11,140 nt of DNA from Candidatus Bathyarchaeota archaeon (lineage in GTDB: Archaea > Thermoproteota > Bathyarchaeia > RBG-16-48-13 > GCA-020355125): NCBI GenBank assembly GCA_030607815.1, contig JAUWJG010000021.1:1-11140 (forward strand), given 5' to 3'. Below the pieces are notes generated by a model, which was not told the origin of the DNA, ran no database searches, and worked only from the letters and a program-made list of their open reading frames with translations. Positions 1-6,373 of this stretch are shown here, one piece after another. Positions within the stretch are counted from its first letter, which is position 1. Each line of letters opens with the position of its first letter. A program made the translations under genes and the position numbers.

Positions 1-74
1 AGATTTATAAATGTATAACGGTCTCTATAAATTATATTTGAACCTTTTTATATGACTCTTCAGGTAGAATGAGC

Positions 75-117
75 CGAATCTTTTCGAGGAAGATTATCCC
101 TTCAAGATAGGTAAAGC
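75..117 (+). repeat. 43-bp perfect direct repeat (copy 1; copy 2 at 2432-2474)
   Basis: The block begins CGAATCTTTTCGAGG and is identical at 75-117 and 2432-2474. It encodes the NLFEEDYPFKIGKA segment of the transketolase C-terminal subunit in both copies. Flanking homology between the copies drops sharply, with many substitutions and indels, so this block stands out against its surroundings. Confidence 0.92.
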
Positions 118-540
118 CATAACCATTCGCGAAAGGTAGATGCTCCAATCTCCTTCGGAACAGAACTCTAGAGACAACTAGAGGCCACACACGACCTTTC
201 CAAAGAGGTAATAGCTGTTCGCGTAATCAATATGAGTATACTTAACCCTTAAGTGAACTCGACATAGTTAAAGCCGTTAAGGAAACAAGAAGGCATCTTA
301 AACGTAGAAGGTCACACCCTTCTCGGAATTTTCGGTGAGTCTATGTTCCGTGTTGTTTATGCGAATTACATTGTTTCAATGAATATGGTTGGTGTAAGGG
401 GGAAATGTAGTCAATTCACAACTGTTTTTTCTTGAGTAGGGCGGTGGGGGTTAGAAGTCCTTGAAGAAAACTTTAAAACTCACAGCCAAAGAGATTGGAG
501 AAGCTTTAAATGAAACAGTAAAACGCAGACTGTCAAGATG
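75..540 (+). pseudogene. Decayed partial copy of the transketolase C-terminal subunit gene
   Basis: This stretch aligns colinearly with the last ~430 bases of the intact transketolase C-terminal gene further right (2432-2863). Positions 75-117 are identical to 2432-2474 (43 bases), and 226-238 match 2587-2599. Translated pieces line up with the intact protein: NLFEEDYPFKIGKAIT, AVRVINMS (intact ARVINMS), VEGHTLL-IFGES (intact AEDHTLLTGVGES), NMVGVRGK (intact ELVGIRDL) and VLEENF then LTAKEI (intact VLEKAY, LTAKDI). The frame is broken by stops at 137-139, 250-252, 265-267 and 433-435 and by at least two frameshifts, around 140-205 and 470-480. Only the end of the pyrimidine-binding domain and the C-terminal domain are represented; nothing similar is visible before 75. 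The amino-acid differences suggest that a diverged paralog decayed, rather than a fresh duplicate. A T-tract at 555-561 sits where the intact gene has its terminator. Confidence 0.9.
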
Positions 541-554
541 GAAACAATTCCTCC

Positions 555-561
555 TTTTTTT
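555..561 (+). terminator. Relic T-tract downstream of the transketolase pseudogene
   Basis: A pyrimidine stretch CTCC followed by seven T lies ~15-20 bases after the decayed reading frame. It resembles the CTCCCCTAC plus ten T that follow the intact copy at 2891-2909, so it is probably the terminator that came with the duplicated segment. Whether it still works cannot be seen. Confidence 0.4.
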
Positions 562-796
562 CTACCACAGTAATCTTCACCTTTAAAAATTTAATTTCAG
601 TCACTTTCATACGTCTTTCTAAAAATGCTAGTGGAAACGTCAACTCTATTTCTTTTACTGTTTATCCAGTTTTAACGCTTTAACTTTCCCTTTAAATCAG
701 CCTTTTTTTTTTAGATATTATCTCCTGAATAGTTTTTAATCAATGTATATACCATAAACATTATCTAGTCCTTGATGTATTATTTCTCTTTAAAAT
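562..796. other. Pyrimidine-rich intergenic region with no supported gene
   Basis: About 235 bases separate the pseudogene from the zinc-ribbon gene. The plus strand is strongly pyrimidine-rich, with a ten-T tract at 703-712 that could be a second terminator. On the minus strand a lysine/glutamate-rich frame can be read between roughly 655 and 533 (ATG at 610, stop at 533-535), but it overlaps the pseudogene and is interrupted upstream, so I do not call it a gene. A TATA-like box for the next operon is at 744-751. Confidence 0.5.
744..751 (+). promoter_or_regulatory. Candidate TATA box for the zinc-ribbon/transketolase operon
   Basis: TGTATATA lies ~53-62 bases before the possible starts at 797 and 806. 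An archaeal TATA box about 25 bases before the transcript start would put that start near 775-778, giving a short leader. No BRE is obvious, and the region is AT-rich overall, so this is only a likely placement. Confidence 0.4.
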
Positions 797-991
797 GTGA
801 GGAAAATGACTGAGACAATACATTGTAAAAAATGTGATTTTCTGTTGTACTACGGTGAAACTATTGCAGACCGCCTTTACATTGGGGGACTCAGCGAGGA
901 GAAGGTTTTGAAGAGATACAATAATGTGTGTCCGAATTGTGAGGTGCCTTTAAGCTTGGAAACTGTTGAAATAAAATTTAAGGAGTGGTGA
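797..991 (+). CDS. Small zinc-ribbon protein, first gene of the transketolase operon
   Basis: It encodes 61-64 residues. Two Cys pairs are visible, CKKC near residues 7-10 and CPNC near 42-45 (counted from the ATG at 806), separated by ~31 residues: a typical treble-clef/zinc-ribbon layout able to bind one zinc. The start is uncertain. GTG at 797 opens the frame, while ATG at 806 removes three residues; GAGG at 799-802 precedes that ATG but only three bases away. No enzymatic motif is seen, and I do not recognise a named family. The gene ends at 991, inside the ribosome-binding region of the transketolase N-terminal gene (AGGAG begins at 981), so the two are almost certainly cotranscribed and possibly translationally coupled. 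A role as a small structural or regulatory partner is inference only. Confidence 0.75.
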   Translation: MRKMTETIHCKKCDFLLYYGETIADRLYIGGLSEEKVLKRYNNVCPNCEVPLSLETVEIKFKEW

Positions 992-993
992 TT
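981..993 (+). promoter_or_regulatory. Ribosome binding site deciding the transketolase N-subunit start
   Basis: AGGAG and GGTGAT occur back to back (AGGAGTGGTGAT), both complementary to the archaeal 16S rRNA tail. The ATG at 1000 is seven bases beyond GGTGAT. The in-frame GTG codons at 985 and 988 lie inside this signal, which argues against them as starts. Confidence 0.65.
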
Positions 994-999
994 TCACGA

Positions 1000-1848
1000 A
1001 TGATATCAGAAAAAACTATAAAAGATTTAGAAGCAAAAGCTTTACAGACCCGGAAAGACATAATGGTTCAATTACTAGGTGCTGGGGGTGGACACTCTGG
1101 TCCTTCCTTATCTATGGTGGAACTTTGTGTTGCGTTGTATTTTAATCATGCAAAGCTTGATCCGAAAAATCCAGAGTGGGAAGATAGAGACCGTATAGTC
1201 CTTGGTAAGGCACATGCTTGCGAAACAGTCTATTCATGTCTTGCAAGGTTAGGATACTTTTCAACAGATTTGCTTCCAACATACAAGCACTTTGGTTCGA
1301 TGCTTCAAGGACACGCAGATGCCTGGTCAACTGTGGGATTAGATTATTCCGGAGGCTCTCTTGGACAAGGATTATCTTTCGCTCTTGGACTTGCATTAGC
1401 TGCAAGAGCTAAAGCGAAATATGACAACGCGAGACAAGAAGGTACACCAAACCATAGGGTCTATTGTATTTCAGGAGACGGTGAATGCCATGAAGGTGAA
1501 ATATGGGAAGCCGCTATGGCTGCAGCGCACTACAAATGTAGCAACCTGATACATATTGTTGACAATAACCAATTCAGTGTTGGTATTACCATTGATAAAG
1601 GAATGCAATTGGAACCATTTGTAGAGAAATGGCGCTCGTTTGGTTGGTGGGCTATTGAGATAGATGGACATAATTTTAGACAGATTCTTGGGGCACTACA
1701 ATTAGCTGATAATATCTCTGGAAAGCCGAAGTGTATAATTGCTCGAACGGTTAAAGGGAAAGGAATTCCCGTGTACGAGAAGTCCCACGCGCATATGATA
1801 CCTATGACTGAGAAGGACTATGAGAGGTTAATCAAGACGATATATTAG
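1000..1848 (+). CDS. Transketolase-like enzyme, N-terminal (ThDP-binding) subunit
   Basis: The protein has 282 residues from ATG 1000 (287 if GTG 985 is used) and corresponds to the first half of transketolase (EC 2.2.1.1 family). Thiamine diphosphate motif: GDGE at 159-162, ending in DNN at 188-190, which binds the Mg-diphosphate. Family landmarks are GHSGPSLS at 31-38, the DRDRIVL stretch at 62-68, QGHAD at 103-107, GSLGQG at 119-124 and VKGKG at 251-255. The catalytic-site histidines of transketolases appear at H32, H72, H105 and probably H263 or H265. Differences from common split transketolases are GKAHACETVY where SKGHAAPALY is usual, SGGSLGQG for STGSLGQG, and a SHAHMIP ending. It needs the C-terminal subunit encoded 21 bases downstream to complete the active site at the dimer interface. 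Its role is two-carbon ketol transfer in sugar-phosphate metabolism, or a related ThDP reaction. The split is natural, not a frameshift. Confidence 0.93.
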   Translation: MISEKTIKDLEAKALQTRKDIMVQLLGAGGGHSGPSLSMVELCVALYFNHAKLDPKNPEWEDRDRIVLGKAHACETVYSCLARLGYFSTDLLPTYKHFGSMLQGHADAWSTVGLDYSGGSLGQGLSFALGLALAARAKAKYDNARQEGTPNHRVYCISGDGECHEGEIWEAAMAAAHYKCSNLIHIVDNNQFSVGITIDKGMQLEPFVEKWRSFGWWAIEIDGHNFRQILGALQLADNISGKPKCIIARTVKGKGIPVYEKSHAHMIPMTEKDYERLIKTIY

Positions 1849-1856
1849 TAAAAAAT

Positions 1857-1860
1857 GGTG
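1857..1860 (+). promoter_or_regulatory. Ribosome binding site supporting the ATG at 1870
   Basis: GGTG (within ATGGTGGTT) lies nine bases before ATG 1870. The earlier in-frame ATG at 1855 is preceded only by AGTAAAAA and has no recognisable binding site, so the later start is favoured. Confidence 0.45.
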
Positions 1861-1869
1861 GTTAATAAA

Positions 1870-2886
1870 ATGATAAAATATGTAAGAGAAAATTCTTGGC
1901 GTGAAGATCCTTCTGAATTCTTAAAGAGTATAGGGTTCAAGGGACCGGCACGATACTATGTACGGCAAAGAATGATGGCTACAATGATGAAGATGGCAAA
2001 AGAAGATGAACGAATCTGCTTCATCGGAGCAGATATGAATCCTAAAGGCTACATCAGTCAAGGGATTCCTGAGGCTCGCGTTATCAATGTTGGAATAGCT
2101 GAGGCTAATGCAGCGGTTGTCGCAAGTGGATTTGCTAAGGAAGGTTTTACTCCTATATGGATGAGTATGTCTTGGCTATTTGGTAGAGCATATAACCAGA
2201 TCTTTCAAAGCATTGGTATCGATAATCACAATGTGAAGTTCATAGGATATGCTCGTGGTTGGGCTGGCGGTGGAGCATCACATCATGAGATTAATGATAT
2301 AGGCTTCATGCGGGGCATTCCACAAATACTCTGTATGGCTCCAGCAGACGCTGTAGAATTGGAGAAGACAATTATTGCGGGATTGAAGTACAAGGGAGCA
2401 ACTTTCATAAGGGTTCATTCACAACCAGTCACGAATCTTTTCGAGGAAGATTATCCCTTCAAGATAGGTAAAGCTATCACTGTACGAGAAGGAGATGATG
2501 TTTCAATAATCTCTTTTGGGATACAGTTATGGCGAAGTTTGACAGCCTCTGACATGCTTGCTGAGGAGGGGATAAGCGCTCGTGTTATCAATATGAGTAC
2601 CTTAAAGCCTCTTGATGACGCGATGATAGCTAAGGCTGCAAAAGAGACCGGTGCAGTTGTGACTGCGGAAGATCATACTCTTTTGACGGGTGTAGGTGAA
2701 TCAATCGCTAGAGTTGTAGTTAAGAGCTATCCTGTTCCGATGGAACTTGTGGGTATCAGAGACTTGTATAGTCAATCTATCCCTGAAAAAGGAGATCAGT
2801 GGCCAGTCCTGGAAAAAGCGTACCATCTAACTGCCAAAGACATAGTTGCCGCAGCAAAGAAAGCAGTTCAGCGAAAGAAGAGGTAA
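1870..2886 (+). CDS. Transketolase-like enzyme, C-terminal (pyrimidine-binding) subunit
   Basis: The protein has 338 residues from ATG 1870 (343 from ATG 1855). The pyrimidine-binding domain (~25-185) carries NVGIAEAN at 73-80, whose Glu78 is the residue that activates the ThDP aminopyrimidine ring; the transketolase C-terminal domain follows (~200-325). It pairs with the N-terminal subunit to form the ThDP site. In ordinary enzymes the substrate loop reads VGEDGATHQ; here it reads AGGGASHHE (132-140). His138 is kept, but the Asp four residues earlier is Gly134. The usual IRLGR segment, whose last Arg binds substrate phosphate, reads IRVHS (180-184). The common ADLSGST motif reads ADMNPKG. 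These changes, judged from a mental alignment, point to altered substrate choice. The gene is cotranscribed with the N-subunit and ends before a T-tract. Its 3' half is duplicated as the pseudogene at 75-540. Confidence 0.93.
   Translation: MIKYVRENSWREDPSEFLKSIGFKGPARYYVRQRMMATMMKMAKEDERICFIGADMNPKGYISQGIPEARVINVGIAEANAAVVASGFAKEGFTPIWMSMSWLFGRAYNQIFQSIGIDNHNVKFIGYARGWAGGGASHHEINDIGFMRGIPQILCMAPADAVELEKTIIAGLKYKGATFIRVHSQPVTNLFEEDYPFKIGKAITVREGDDVSIISFGIQLWRSLTASDMLAEEGISARVINMSTLKPLDDAMIAKAAKETGAVVTAEDHTLLTGVGESIARVVVKSYPVPMELVGIRDLYSQSIPEKGDQWPVLEKAYHLTAKDIVAAAKKAVQRKKR
2432..2474 (+). repeat. 43-bp perfect direct repeat (copy 2; copy 1 at 75-117)
   Basis: This is the intact-gene copy of the block shared with the upstream pseudogene. 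It lies inside the coding region and encodes part of the linker between the pyrimidine-binding and C-terminal domains. Confidence 0.92.
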
Positions 2887-2890
2887 ATAC

Positions 2891-2909
2891 CTCCCCTACT
2901 TTTTTTTTT
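2891..2909 (+). terminator. T-tract terminator of the transketolase operon
   Basis: CTCCCCTAC followed by ten T (2900-2909) begins shortly after the stop codon at 2884-2886. Archaeal termination commonly uses such U-tracts without a strong hairpin, and none is seen here. Confidence 0.6.
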
Positions 2910-2982
2910 AAATAATATCTAAGTAATATTCTGTTTCTATTCGGAGAAGTTCAATCTTCTCATTTATTCAAAGCATAATATT

Positions 2983-2990
2983 CATATATA
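2983..2990 (+). promoter_or_regulatory. Candidate TATA box for the MutL-like operon
   Basis: CATATATA lies 38-45 bases before ATG 3028. Transcription would start near 3012-3016, leaving a short leader that contains GAGGGATC (3017-3024), a good Shine-Dalgarno match four to seven bases before the start. The preceding gene is closed by a T-tract, so an independent promoter is needed here. Confidence 0.55.
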
Positions 2991-3027
2991 ATGATGAAAT
3001 GATGATTAGGAAATAAGAGGGATCGTT

Positions 3028-4839
3028 ATGAATACTTCATTAGACATTGACACTATTCTTGCGACCGATGTTGGGAGCACAACCTCCAAAGCAATTTTAA
3101 TCAAGAAAATAATGGGTGAGTTTCGACTAGTCGGTCGAGGTGAAGCCCCGACAACTGTTGAAGCCCCCTTTGAAGATGTGCGTGTAGGTGTGCGAAACGC
3201 TGTTAAACAGGTTGAAGATTTAACCGGAATCCATTTTCTGATGAAAGATCGTTCTCTCAAAAAGGGTACTTTCTATGTATCCACCAGTAGTGCGGGTGGG
3301 GGCCTACAGATCATGGTCTCTGGTGTAATCCGAAGGATGACTGCTGAGAGTGGAGAGAGAGCAGCATTAGGCGCTGGAGCCATTGTCTTAGACGTCATCT
3401 CAATTGATGATGGACGAGAAATTCATGAAAAAATAGAGCGAATGCGTAGTTTAAGGCCCGACATGATCTTAATGGTCGGGGGTACAGATGGGGGTGACAA
3501 GATCGATCTAATCGATGCAGCTGAACTTTTTGTATCCGCTAAACCGAGACCGAGATTTGGAATTGGTTTTAAATTACCTATTATATATGCAGGGAATTGT
3601 ATGATCCAAAATACTATTAAGGATATTTTGGGTGAATCTTTTGCTTTAAGAATCGTCTCAAATATTCGTCCTACATTAGACATTGAAGATACTGAACCGG
3701 CAAGGGAAGGTGTACACGACTTTTATTTGGAACACGTTATGTCCCATGCGCCAGGATATCCTGATTTGATGAAATGGACGGATATAGCTATTATTCCAAC
3801 TCCGGCAGCGGTTGGTGATATTTGCCAAATGGTTGCTGAGACTCAAAACATTAATTTAGTGGGAACTGACCCTGGTGGAGCGACAACTGATATTTTTTCA
3901 GTATTTGACGGTAAATTTCTCAGAACCGTCAGCGCGAACCTTGGGATGAGCTATAGCATATGTAATGTTCTCAAAGAAGCAGGCGTTGCAAATATTATGC
4001 GGTGGATACCTTTCAGCATTGAAGAGCGGGAATTGCGAAATAGATTAAGAAATAAAATGATACGTCCAACGACAATTCCTCCTGACTTTAAATCGCTTAT
4101 TGTTGAACAGGCTGTAGGGCGAGAAGCAATGCGTTTAGCTTTTAAAGCGCATCTATCCTTAGCTACACCTTTACGTGGTGTAAAGAAAAAAAAGGATCTT
4201 GGCTCACTCGTTCGAGACAATGTAAAGGATCCCGTAGGTAAAACCTATATTGATCGACTTAGACTCGATATGATTATTGGAAGTGGTGGAGTTAATTCTC
4301 ATGCACCTCGAAGAGTTCAATCCGCTTCTGTTTTGATTGACGCTTTTCAACCTGAAGGTATAACAAAACTTATGATTGATAGCATTTTCATGATGCCTCA
4401 TTTAGGAGTACTCTCTAAGGTTAAACCGGATGCTGCGCTTAACGTTCTTACTAAAGACTGCCTTGTTGTAGTTGGCACATGTATTGCTCCAAAAGGATTA
4501 GCTAAAGATGGTGCGGATGCATTAAGTATTACTGCTACACTACCCGATGGTACTTCTTTAGATAAGACTATCCCTTACGGTACTATGGAAATGATTCCCC
4601 TTGGTGAAAGAGAAACGATTAATATGGTAATCAAACCTCAAAGTGGTCTCAACATGGGTAAAGGTAATGGGAAGTCTCTGGAAACTACGGTGAGTGGAGG
4701 CGTTGTTGGTTTAATCTTCGACACTCGTGGAAGACCCTTAGTTCTCCCCGAGAATGATAAAGAGAGAAGAGAGAAACTAATTAAGTGGTACCTGTCTCTC
4801 GGAGTTTATCCCGAAAAAATATTGAAAGGATACTTGTGA
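3028..4839 (+). CDS. Long MutL/GlmL-like actin-fold ATPase (glutamate mutase accessory family)
   Basis: The protein has 603 residues. It has the ASKHA (actin/hexokinase) nucleotide-binding signature: phosphate-1 motif TDVGSTTSKA at 13-22 and phosphate-2 motif GTDPGGATTDIFS at 279-291. The hallmark PTPAAVGD at 257-264 and LGMSYS at 305-310 are typical of the MutL/GlmL family, as are STSSAGGGL at 85-93 and GGTDGGD at 151-157. A GSGGV motif near 415 would close the ATP site. Known GlmL proteins (~460 residues) are accessories, probably reactivating chaperones, of B12-dependent glutamate mutase (GlmS/GlmE). This one is ~140 residues longer at the C-terminal side, where it carries a conserved-looking FDTRGRPLVLP segment near 568-578. 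No mutase subunit or B12-binding gene lies in the window. It heads an operon with two uncharacterised genes. The ATPase fold is secure; the client is unknown. No membrane segments or signal peptide are seen. Confidence 0.85.
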   Translation: MNTSLDIDTILATDVGSTTSKAILIKKIMGEFRLVGRGEAPTTVEAPFEDVRVGVRNAVKQVEDLTGIHFLMKDRSLKKGTFYVSTSSAGGGLQIMVSGVIRRMTAESGERAALGAGAIVLDVISIDDGREIHEKIERMRSLRPDMILMVGGTDGGDKIDLIDAAELFVSAKPRPRFGIGFKLPIIYAGNCMIQNTIKDILGESFALRIVSNIRPTLDIEDTEPAREGVHDFYLEHVMSHAPGYPDLMKWTDIAIIPTPAAVGDICQMVAETQNINLVGTDPGGATTDIFSVFDGKFLRTVSANLGMSYSICNVLKEAGVANIMRWIPFSIEERELRNRLRNKMIRPTTIPPDFKSLIVEQAVGREAMRLAFKAHLSLATPLRGVKKKKDLGSLVRDNVKDPVGKTYIDRLRLDMIIGSGGVNSHAPRRVQSASVLIDAFQPEGITKLMIDSIFMMPHLGVLSKVKPDAALNVLTKDCLVVVGTCIAPKGLAKDGADALSITATLPDGTSLDKTIPYGTMEMIPLGERETINMVIKPQSGLNMGKGNGKSLETTVSGGVVGLIFDTRGRPLVLPENDKERREKLIKWYLSLGVYPEKILKGYL

Positions 4840-4867
4840 AAGAAACATTAAAAAGAAGAGATGAAAA

Positions 4868-6016
4868 ATGGGAGAAGCATACACCCCGGGTTTAGAAGTA
4901 AGAGAAGCTACGTTTGTAAGAAAGAGAAGAATTCTGCCTATACCTGGTAAAGTTTTAGTTAAAAAAGGAGATAAAGTTAATCCAGAAACCAAGGTAGCTC
5001 GCGCCAACCTCTTAGGTACATTCACAACTGTTGATGTAAGATCAGATCTCGGCATCTTACTTGGAGAAGTAAAAAAAGCTATAAAAGAATGGTTTAAAGT
5101 GAAAGTTGGAGATGTTGTTAACGAAGGAGATGTACTTGCAAGCCGAAAACATTTTTTTGGAAGACGTGTAAAAGAGTCTATCGCGCCAACATCAGGTACT
5201 ATTGGTTATATTTCTGATGTCACAGGAAAATTACACATCAGGGCAGCACCAGTGCCCGTTGAAGTTACAGCGTATATTCCCGGTGAAGTTGTAGAAGTTA
5301 TACCTGATGAAGGAGTAATTGTCGAGACTTTTGGCGCTTATGTTCAGGGTATATTTGGCATAGGTGGGGAAACGCATGGTGTCCTAGAGGTTGTTGTTTC
5401 ATCTCCAGACGAAATTCTTACCGTAGACAAAATAAATTCAAGTCATAAAGGTAAAATACTTGTTGGCGGGTCACTTATAACTGGTGACGCTTTACAGAAA
5501 GCAGCTAAAAACCATGTTAATGGTATAATCGTGGGGAGTATAGAGGATGACTCTTTAGTTGATTACTTAGGCTATGAGATTGGCGTAGCGGTCACAGGTG
5601 AAGAAGACGTTAATACAACTTTAATTATGACGGAGGGCTTCGGCAAAATGAGTATGTTAACGTGGACCTTTAATCTTTTGAAGAAATTTGAAGGAAAACA
5701 GTGCTCTATCAGTGGAGCAACTCACATTAGAGCCGGTGTGATCAGACCAGAGATTATAATACCTCGCAAATTTGTTGAAGCCGTCATATCAGAAACAGAA
5801 GAAACTTCAAGTCGTCTTGAACCTGGAACTGTTATTCGTATTATTAGAGGAGAAGAGTTTGGTTCCTTTGCAAAAGTCTTTAAGTTAGAAACTATATCTA
5901 AACAGATAGAGACAGAATCAAAAACTTCTGTTATAGTCGTGACTTTAGAGGATGGTAAAAAATTATCCCTTCCAAGATCTAATGTCGAAATAATTGGAAG
6001 AGGAGTTTCAAGGTAA
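4868..6016 (+). CDS. Conserved MutL-associated protein with barrel-sandwich and KOW-like segments
   Basis: The protein has 382 residues, and I know no named function for it. The N-terminal part reads like biotinyl/lipoyl or RnfC-type barrel-sandwich domains. The first piece is PIPGKVLVKKGDKV (24-37) with VAR at 43-45. The second is VKVGDVVNEGDVLA (78-91), followed by IAPTSGTI and SDVTGKLHIR (105-125). There is no MKM or similar lysine-modification motif, so it probably carries no cofactor. A glycine-rich GIFGIGGETHG lies at 161-171, an alpha/beta-looking segment starting KILVGGSLITG at 186-196, TEGFGKM at 255-261 and IRAGVIRPEIIIP at 277-289. The tail around 328-350 (PGTVIRIIRGEEFGSFAKV) resembles a KOW/SH3-like barrel. 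The gene starts 28 bases after the MutL-like gene, behind GAGATGA. From memory, similar proteins sit beside long MutL genes in some Chloroflexi; this needs a search. It may be a scaffold or adaptor for the ATPase. Confidence 0.75.
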   Translation: MGEAYTPGLEVREATFVRKRRILPIPGKVLVKKGDKVNPETKVARANLLGTFTTVDVRSDLGILLGEVKKAIKEWFKVKVGDVVNEGDVLASRKHFFGRRVKESIAPTSGTIGYISDVTGKLHIRAAPVPVEVTAYIPGEVVEVIPDEGVIVETFGAYVQGIFGIGGETHGVLEVVVSSPDEILTVDKINSSHKGKILVGGSLITGDALQKAAKNHVNGIIVGSIEDDSLVDYLGYEIGVAVTGEEDVNTTLIMTEGFGKMSMLTWTFNLLKKFEGKQCSISGATHIRAGVIRPEIIIPRKFVEAVISETEETSSRLEPGTVIRIIRGEEFGSFAKVFKLETISKQIETESKTSVIVVTLEDGKKLSLPRSNVEIIGRGVSR

Positions 6017-6373
6017 TTGGTAGATAAAAACGTAGATAAACCGAAAAGCACTCTTGCCAAGGTAGAAGACTATATATTTAAAAAACTTTCAGCATTACCA
6101 ATTGTAAATACAATAACTCCTGAAAAAGAGGAAGAAATCTCGGATAGATTGGCAAGTTTAATCTCTAGATATAAATTGGAAAGCCCCTTCGGAGCAGCTT
6201 TTGAAGTCCTTAAACCTTTTTCCCATATCTTTAGCAATTTAATTTTGTTGCCTGCTTCACCATTTTTATATTTTTTTGGACTTGACGGTTTTCGATATGT
6301 TGATTTCTTTGAGAAGAGTAGCAACATAGAACGAATACAAGAAAAATTAAAAAAGAAATTAACCTATGGATAA
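6017..6373 (+). CDS. Small hypothetical protein, third gene of the MutL-like operon (TTG start)
   Basis: The protein has 118 residues and I do not recognise it. It begins with TTG at 6017, directly after the TAA (6014-6016) of the previous gene. The frame contains no ATG anywhere, and AAGG at 6010-6013 lies close before the TTG, so this start is the best available. The N-terminal half is charged and likely helical (residues ~35-55, rich in Glu, Lys and Arg). A hydrophobic stretch, about residues 74-92 (SNLILLPASPFLYFFGL), could be a membrane-touching or protein-contact helix but is short and proline-interrupted. A charged helix closes the protein (IERIQEKLKKK). The abutting stop/start implies translational coupling with the barrel-sandwich protein, and therefore a shared complex or process with the MutL-like ATPase. 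Confidence 0.68.
   Translation: MVDKNVDKPKSTLAKVEDYIFKKLSALPIVNTITPEKEEEISDRLASLISRYKLESPFGAAFEVLKPFSHIFSNLILLPASPFLYFFGLDGFRYVDFFEKSSNIERIQEKLKKKLTYG

Noticed and set aside
703..712. Ten-T tract as terminator of an unseen plus-strand gene
   Set aside because: No intact reading frame ends before it; it is noted only as part of the pyrimidine-rich spacer.
1..796. Insertion sequence or other mobile element around the duplicated transketolase fragment
   Set aside because: No transposase fragment, terminal inverted repeats or target-site duplication could be seen; the only repeat is the gene homology itself.
1846..1870. Transketolase split as a frameshifted single gene
   Set aside because: The stop, the new ribosome-binding site and the complete N and C domain boundaries match the normal archaeal two-subunit form.
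5722..6060. 112-codon minus-strand frame across the end of the barrel-sandwich gene
   Set aside because: It overlaps two well-supported plus-strand genes and carries no domain or binding site of its own.
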